Assembly: GCA_003445795.1 (NCBI GenBank)
Contig: DMCN01000119.1
Location: 203 to 18,774 of the forward strand
DNA length: 18,572 bases
Direction: 5' to 3'
Source: Gallionellaceae bacterium
Lineage (GTDB): Bacteria > Pseudomonadota > Gammaproteobacteria > Burkholderiales > Gallionellaceae
A model generated the notes under the pieces. That model had not been told where the DNA came from, did not search any database, and saw nothing but the letters and a program-made list of their open reading frames with translations. Positions 14,452-18,572 of this stretch are shown here, piece after piece. The first letter of the stretch is position 1. Every line of letters starts with the position of its first letter. The position numbers and the translations under genes were made by a program.

Positions 14452-14979
14452 ATGACCGACATCCTTCACCGCTATCTGATGATCATCGTTGCCTGCATCT
14501 CGCTGCTGCTCGGCTTGCAGGTGCCCAATTTCGTCGACCAGTACCAGAAGCGCGTCGATGCGCATCTGCGCGAGGTGAGCGTCAACCTGCAGCCGTTCCA
14601 GGACATCGCCAGCAAGTATTTCGCCGGCGATATGAGCAAACTCATCGCGCTGCACCGCAACAGCATCGAGAAACCCTTCCAGGAAGAAGGCGCCGCCATC
14701 GAAAAGATGGTGCAGCGCAAGCTGCGCTTCGAGACCGACATGGCCGCGCTGCAGACCAGCCTGCCGCAGAAGGCGCTGCATGTGCTGCTGCACGGCGACC
14801 GGGAGTTGCTCGACGAGGCGCTCGGACAGTACAGCTACGCTGTGCCACTCAGTCAGGATGCGCTGATCTTCGGCGCGGGTGTGGCGCTCATCATCCTGCT
14901 GGCAGTGGAACTGCTGCTCGCGCTGGTGCGCTTCGCCGCCGGCAAACTTACCCGCCCCACACCCCCGCAAGCTCAATGA
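14452..14979 (+). CDS. DUF2937-type inner-membrane protein
   Basis: The product has 175 residues. A transmembrane helix lies at ~7-25 (RYLMIIVACISLLLGLQVP) and a second at ~136-160 (DALIFGAGVALIILLAVELLLALV), enclosing a ~110-residue helical periplasmic region with coiled-coil-like charge pattern (VDQYQKRVDAHLREV). The LQVPNFVDQYQKRVDAHL segment is what I associate with DUF2937. Function is unknown. It starts 13 bp after nnrD and overlaps the next gene by 4 bp (ATGA at 14976-14979), so it is translationally coupled to the spermidine-synthase-like gene. Confidence 0.75.
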   Translation: MTDILHRYLMIIVACISLLLGLQVPNFVDQYQKRVDAHLREVSVNLQPFQDIASKYFAGDMSKLIALHRNSIEKPFQEEGAAIEKMVQRKLRFETDMAALQTSLPQKALHVLLHGDRELLDEALGQYSYAVPLSQDALIFGAGVALIILLAVELLLALVRFAAGKLTRPTPPQAQ

Positions 14980-15731
14980 CCTACCCCATCGATATCAGCG
15001 AAGAAGGCGGTGTCCGCTTTCTGCACTTCGGCTCACTCTGGATCCAGGGGGCGATGCGCATCGCGCGGCCCTGGCATCTGGAACTGGAATACACCAAGGA
15101 GATGATGACCAGCCTGCTGATGCGCGACGAGACGCACTTTCCGCGCAAGGTGCTGCTCATCGGTCTCGGCGCAGCCTCGCTGACCAAGTTCCTCTACCGC
15201 AACTACCCGCTGTCGAAACTGACCGTGGTGGAGATCGAGCCGCGCGTGGTGGCGGCGGCAAGACAGTTCTTCAAATTGCCGGATGACCCCAAGCGGCTGA
15301 ACATCGTGATCGCGGACGGCGCGCAATACGTGGCAGTGAACGACAAGACCTTCGATCTCATCCTGGTCGACGGCTTCGACGAGGACGCGCGCCCGGGTGA
15401 ACTGGACACACTGCCGTTCTACCAGCTATGCCGTTCGCGTCTGAACAGCAACGGCATTCTGGCGGTGAACCTGCTCGGGCGCAGCCGCGGTTTCCAGGCC
15501 AGCCTTGACCGCATCCGCGAGGCGTTCGAGGGACGCGCGCTGGCATTCCCCTCCACCGAAAGTGGCAATGTGATCGCTCTGGCCGCAGCAGGCGATCCCA
15601 TCGCGATCCAGCTGGACGACCTCAAAGACCAGGCGGATGCATTGAAGGCGGAGACCGGTCTGAACCTGCTGCCGACGTTGACGCGTCTGGAACAGTCGAA
15701 GTCCTGCCCGGGCGGCGTGTTCTCGCTCTGA
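14976..15731 (+). CDS. Spermidine-synthase-like (polyamine aminopropyltransferase fold) protein
   Basis: The product has 251 residues. GAMRIARPWHLELEYTKEMM (25-44) matches the N-terminal signature of the SpeE family. VLLIGLGAASLTKFLYR (59-75) is the SAM or decarboxylated-SAM binding loop, VVEIEP (84-89) the ribose-binding acid, IADGAQYV (112-119) the adenine-side motif, and LVDGFDED (130-137) has the D-x-x-D of the catalytic region. The final ~40 residues are helical. The N-terminal beta domain is short, and such proteins are often annotated only as spermidine-synthase-like or methyltransferases, so aminopropyl transfer is not assured. It overlaps the DUF2937 gene by ATGA. Confidence 0.82.
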   Translation: MTYPIDISEEGGVRFLHFGSLWIQGAMRIARPWHLELEYTKEMMTSLLMRDETHFPRKVLLIGLGAASLTKFLYRNYPLSKLTVVEIEPRVVAAARQFFKLPDDPKRLNIVIADGAQYVAVNDKTFDLILVDGFDEDARPGELDTLPFYQLCRSRLNSNGILAVNLLGRSRGFQASLDRIREAFEGRALAFPSTESGNVIALAAAGDPIAIQLDDLKDQADALKAETGLNLLPTLTRLEQSKSCPGGVFSL

Positions 15732-15740
15732 CATAAATTA

Positions 15741-15772
15741 GTCACAAAAATCATATCGTTTGTGTTTAGAAT
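15741..15772 (+). promoter_or_regulatory. Possible promoter of the DUF2934 gene
   Basis: TAGAAT (15767-15772) lies in an AT-rich stretch about 95 bp upstream of the ATG at 15867. The nearest -35 candidates around 15741-15749 (GTCACA, TCACAA) are poorly spaced. No terminator is visible between 15731 and this point. Confidence 0.25.
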
Positions 15773-15866
15773 CACATCCGAGGAGTAGCATACAAAAAAT
15801 GGGGATGCATCAAGGAACAGCACCATTCCGATATTCGATGAACTTCATTCTTGAAAGGTAGCGATC

Positions 15867-16229
15867 ATGGCCACATCCAAATCCACCACGGTGAAAAAGA
15901 CCACCACCGCAGCAAAACCCGCAGCCAAAAAAACCACTACCGCAACGAGCAAGACTACCGCGAAAAAAGTGACCGCCAAGACAACGACAGCAAAGACTGC
16001 AGTCGCCAAGAAACCGGTCGTAGCCAAGCCGGCAGCCGCGAAGAAGCCCGCAGCTGTAAAAGCCGCGCCGCGCAAGGCCGCAACTCCCACACCGGAACAG
16101 CGTTACAAGATGGTTCAGGATGCCGCGTATTTCATCGCCGAGAAGAATGGCTTTGTCAGCGGCTCTTTGGATTACTGGATCGCGGCCGAAGTGGAGATCG
16201 AAGTCCTGCTCTCCGGCAAGAAGAAGTAA
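15867..16229 (+). CDS. Histone-H1-like lysine/alanine-rich tail fused to DUF2934 domain
   Basis: The product has 120 residues. Residues 1-74 consist almost only of Lys, Ala, Thr, Pro and Val in KKTTTA, TAKK and AAKKPA units, like the tails of bacterial histone-H1-like and AlgP-type proteins, and would bind DNA or RNA non-specifically. Residues ~76-116 match the short DUF2934 domain: QDAAYFIAEKNGFVSGSLDYWIAAEVEIE, with the conserved WxAAExEI pattern (W104). The combination suggests a nucleoid-associated protein, but the role of DUF2934 is not established. GAAAGG lies upstream of the ATG. The low-complexity tail is prone to length change between strains. Confidence 0.85.
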   Translation: MATSKSTTVKKTTTAAKPAAKKTTTATSKTTAKKVTAKTTTAKTAVAKKPVVAKPAAAKKPAAVKAAPRKAATPTPEQRYKMVQDAAYFIAEKNGFVSGSLDYWIAAEVEIEVLLSGKKK

Positions 16230-16239
16230 GTTCTACTTC
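16223..16239. other. Small palindrome spanning two convergent stop codons
   Basis: GAAGTA (16223-16228) and TACTTC (16234-16239) form a 6-bp inverted repeat with loop AGTTC. It covers the TAA of the DUF2934 gene and the TAG of the DUF190 gene, which are only 3 bp apart. It lacks a T tract and is at best a weak terminator. Confidence 0.3.
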
Positions 16240-16553
16240 GCGCCCGTCGTGCCCGCCTCGACGGCGTAGCGCACGTAGGGTAGATTCAGGCCTTCTGCGG
16301 TGATCACGCCAAGCAACTGGTTGGCGTGTTTGTCGTCGAGCACGAACTCGACCTGCACCGGCAATTCCCCCGCCAATTCGAAGAAACTCTCGTCGTGGAT
16401 ATGACCGTGCCGCCCGTAGCCGGCGACGGCGCGGAACACTGAGCCACCCGGCACGCCCAGCGACTTGGCTTTTTCCAGCAACCACTCCTGCAGCATCTTG
16501 CCCTGATGGTGCTGTTTCTCGGTCAGGTAGAACTTGAGGTAGACGGTGTTCAT
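16233..16553 (-). CDS. DUF190 family protein
   Basis: The product has 106 residues and is cytoplasmic. VYLKFYLTEKQHHQGKMLQEWLLEKAKSLGVPGGSVFRAVAGYG and GRHGHIHDESFFELAGELPVQVEFV are typical DUF190 text: a ferredoxin-like small protein distantly similar to PII-type folds. DUF190 genes recur next to crcB, as here, where only 10 bp separate the two, so a role in fluoride response or channel regulation is a reasonable guess but not proven. It is the last gene of the miaB cluster and faces the DUF2934 gene with a 3-bp gap. Confidence 0.9.
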   Translation of the reverse strand: MNTVYLKFYLTEKQHHQGKMLQEWLLEKAKSLGVPGGSVFRAVAGYGRHGHIHDESFFELAGELPVQVEFVLDDKHANQLLGVITAEGLNLPYVRYAVEAGTTGAK

Positions 16554-16563
16554 CTTGCTCTCC

Positions 16564-16947
16564 TTATTGTTGCATCCATTTGAACGTCTGCATCCCCAGC
16601 ACCGTCATCAGCAACGAGCCGCCAAGGTGCGCGGCGATGATGGCCGTGCCCCATGCATATTGTCCGCGCAGCAGCAGCGTGACAGTCTCGGCCGAGAAGG
16701 TCGAGAAGGTGGTGAGTCCACCGAGAAAACCGGTGATGATGAGCAGACGCCATTCCGGCGACACGCCGGGGTGCTGCATGAAGAAGGCGATGGCGAGACC
16801 GATCAGATAGCCGCCGACCAGATTGGCCAAAAGCGTGCCCAGCGGCAGCTCGTGCGTGATCGGATTGAGCCACAGACCCAGACCCCAGCGCAGCCATGCG
16901 CCGATGGCGGCACCGAATCCGACTGCGAGGAAAGCGTAGAGCGTCAT
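16564..16947 (-). CDS. crcB: Fluoride channel CrcB/Fluc
   Basis: The product has 127 residues, the usual size, with four transmembrane helices. Family landmarks are GAAIGAWLRW (12-21), LPLGTLLANLVGGYLIG with the conserved Asn, and GFLGGLTTFSTFSAE, which holds the pore Phe residues and the central sodium site. It forms a dual-topology dimer exporting fluoride. The ATG overlaps the stop of the YkgJ-type gene (ATGA), and DUF190 follows after 10 bp. No fluoride riboswitch precedes it, because upstream is coding sequence, so any such control would have to act at the operon promoter beyond the window. Confidence 0.95.
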   Translation of the reverse strand: MTLYAFLAVGFGAAIGAWLRWGLGLWLNPITHELPLGTLLANLVGGYLIGLAIAFFMQHPGVSPEWRLLIITGFLGGLTTFSTFSAETVTLLLRGQYAWGTAIIAAHLGGSLLMTVLGMQTFKWMQQ

Positions 16948-17282
16948 GGCCGGATTGTAGCAGGGGGAACCAGACCGCGCAGTTTGAAGCAGCGGCTGTT
17001 GGGCGTGCCGTCCAGCTCATATTCGTTGAACTCGCGGCAGGGACTCGGGCGGTTCTCGTAGATGGCGCAGGAGACCTGCTTGCCCACCTCGCCGCGCAGT
17101 GCTGTGCAACGCGGCGGATAGCTGTTGGTGCCTTTCATGCACACCATGTGTTCATGCACCTTCTCGGTAAATTCGGCCGGAACGAAGCCGCCGGGTGCCT
17201 CGCTGGATTCGTCCGTGTAGAACGAGATACGGTAATAGGCGCAGCAGGCGCCGCAGGTCATGCAGGGATTCGCTTCGCTCAT
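16944..17282 (-). CDS. YkgJ-type CxxCxxCC zinc/iron-binding protein
   Basis: The product has 112 residues when started at the ATG at 17282, which overlaps the miaB stop as ATGA; a start at 17303 would add seven residues inside miaB. The N-terminus holds the diagnostic CMTCGACC (C7, C10, C13, C14), with further Cys at 48, 59, 72, 82 and 98, and conserved CAIYENRPSPCREF. Members of this family are thought to bind Zn or an Fe-S cluster through these Cys; no reaction is established. Overlapping stop/start junctions on both sides show tight translational coupling with miaB and crcB. Confidence 0.9.
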   Translation of the reverse strand: MSEANPCMTCGACCAYYRISFYTDESSEAPGGFVPAEFTEKVHEHMVCMKGTNSYPPRCTALRGEVGKQVSCAIYENRPSPCREFNEYELDGTPNSRCFKLRGLVPPATIRP

Positions 17283-18572
17283 TTCCTGACGACTTCTCCC
17301 CACAGATCATGTTCGTCCGAGTCGGTGATCTTCACTGTGACGAACTCGCCCACTTCCAGATCGGCGCCGTTGATATAGACCAGGCCGTCGATCTCAGGCG
17401 CATCGGCGGCGCTGCGCGCGACCGCGCCTTCTTCGTCCACATCATCCACCAGCACGGTCATGGTCTTGCCGACCTTCTTCGCCAGTTTCTCCGCGCTGAT
17501 CTCTTCCTGCAGGTACATCAGGCGCGCGAGACGGTCTTCCTGCTCATGCGGGTCGACGTGGTCCGGCAGCGCGTTCGCTGCAGCACCTTCCACCGGTGAA
17601 TACTTGAACGCGCCGACGCGGTCGAGCTGCGCCACTTCGATGAAGTCGAGCAGCTCTTCGAATTCTTCTTCCGTCTCGCCGGGGAAGCCGACGATGAAGT
17701 CGCTGCTCATGGCCAGGTCGGGGCGGATCGCTCGCAGCTTGCGCACCGTGCTCTTGTATTCCATGGCGGTGTAGCCGCGCTTCATGGCCATCAGGATGCG
17801 GTCCGATCCATGCTGCACCGGCAGGTGCAGGTGGTTCACCAGTTTCGGGATTTTCACGTAGGCCTCGATCAGGCGCGGCGTGAATTCGTTGGGATGGCTG
17901 GTGGTGTAGCGGATGCGCTCGATGCCGGGGATGTCGGCCACGTATTCGAGCAGCAGCGCGAAGTCGGCGATCTCGGCCGTGTCACCCATCTTGCCGCGGT
18001 AGGCGTTGACGTTCTGGCCCAGCAGGTTGACCTCGCGCACGCCCTGGTCGGCCAGACCGGCGATCTCCACCAGCACGTCCTCAAACGGGCGGCTCACCTC
18101 GTCGCCGCGGGTGTAGGGCACGACGCAGTAGCTGCAGTATTTGGAGCAACCTTCCATGATGGACACGAAGGCGCTGCAGCCGTCCACGCGCGCGGGCGGC
18201 AGGTGGTCGAACTTCTCGATCTCGGGGAAGCTGATGTCGACCTGAGGCCGCGACTGGCGCTCGCGCCGGGCCAGCAGTTCGGGCAGGCGGTGCAGGGTCT
18301 GCGGACCGAACACCACGTCCACATAGGGCGCGCGCTTGACGATGGCCTCGCCCTCCTGGCTGGCGACACAGCCGCCAACGCCGATCAGCAGATCGGGTCT
18401 GGCCTGTTTAAGCAAACGTGCGCGGCCCAGGTCGGAAAATACCTTGTCTTCGGCCTTCTCGCGGATCGAGCAGGTGTTGAACAGGATCACGTCGGCCTCT
18501 TCCGGCTTGTCGGTCTGCTCCATGCCCTCGCAGGCGCGCAGCACATCCGCCATCTTGTCCGAGTCGTACTCG
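17279..18572 (-). CDS. miaB: tRNA-2-methylthio-N6-isopentenyladenosine synthase MiaB (5' end outside window)
   Basis: The frame runs to the window edge. The visible protein begins EYDSDKMADVLR, which in MiaB follows the start MxxLYIKTFGCQMN, so about 15 N-terminal residues, including the first cluster-binding Cys, are missing only because of the window. The other two N-terminal cluster Cys are in FNTCSIR and GGCVAS. The radical-SAM motif C-x3-C-x2-C is in EGCSKYCSYCVVPYTRG (codons at 18148-18125). A TRAM domain closes the protein (MTVLVDDVDEEG to VTVKITDSDEHDLWGEVV). The enzyme adds the methylthio group to i6A37 of tRNAs reading UNN codons. It is the first visible gene of a coupled group with the YkgJ-type gene, crcB and DUF190. 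Confidence 0.96.
   Translation of the reverse strand, partial: EYDSDKMADVLRACEGMEQTDKPEEADVILFNTCSIREKAEDKVFSDLGRARLLKQARPDLLIGVGGCVASQEGEAIVKRAPYVDVVFGPQTLHRLPELLARRERQSRPQVDISFPEIEKFDHLPPARVDGCSAFVSIMEGCSKYCSYCVVPYTRGDEVSRPFEDVLVEIAGLADQGVREVNLLGQNVNAYRGKMGDTAEIADFALLLEYVADIPGIERIRYTTSHPNEFTPRLIEAYVKIPKLVNHLHLPVQHGSDRILMAMKRGYTAMEYKSTVRKLRAIRPDLAMSSDFIVGFPGETEEEFEELLDFIEVAQLDRVGAFKYSPVEGAAANALPDHVDPHEQEDRLARLMYLQEEISAEKLAKKVGKTMTVLVDDVDEEGAVARSAADAPEIDGLVYINGADLEVGEFVTVKITDSDEHDLWGEVVRK

Noticed and set aside
16948..17282. Fluoride riboswitch in front of crcB
   Set aside because: The sequence directly upstream is the YkgJ-type coding region with an ATGA overlap, leaving no leader.

Overview
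The window is GC-rich, densely packed bacterial chromosome. The gene set (a MASE3-PAS-GAF sensor, a full-length PurL, a MiaB/YkgJ/CrcB/DUF190 cluster, PldA, a CsbD/lipoprotein stress pair and a lysine/alanine-rich DUF2934 protein) and protein texture suggest a betaproteobacterium, perhaps of the Gallionellaceae/Nitrosomonadales type. That placement is inferred from remembered family distribution, not from a search. I see no rRNA, tRNA, CRISPR array, integrase or complete insertion sequence.

Layout. 1-2107 (-): 5' part of a large membrane sensor (MASE3, PAS, GAF, PAS) whose output domain lies outside the window. 2290-4899 (+): a small outer-membrane barrel protein, a 346-bp gap, a two-helix membrane protein, outer-membrane phospholipase A (pldA) and a KTSC-domain protein. 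5043-6752 (+): a rhodanese-like protein and a membrane-anchored TPR protein, probably one operon. 6822-9499: a run of small envelope or stress genes on both strands (DUF4156-like lipoprotein, exported double OB-fold protein, exported Pro/Ala-rich protein with four C-terminal Cys, CsbD, a small lipoprotein, and a 37-residue ORF). This run contains four strong hairpin terminators that share one stem core, GGCGACC/GGTCGCC. 9515-13396 (-): purL, divergent from 13473-15731 (+), which holds nnrD, a DUF2937 membrane protein and a spermidine-synthase-like protein. 15867-16229 (+): a histone-H1-like tail fused to a DUF2934 domain. 16233-18572 (-): the translationally coupled cluster miaB, ykgJ-type, crcB, DUF190, with miaB cut by the window edge.

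The clearest unusual structure is a 121-bp palindromic repeat (perfect 25-bp terminal inverted repeats) inside nnrD. It leaves the reading frame open and adds about 41 residues to the enzyme. The second is the reuse of one terminator stem at four sites within 2.3 kb. The remaining genes are mostly housekeeping or small envelope proteins. I do not see a convincing new multi-gene defence or mobile system here.
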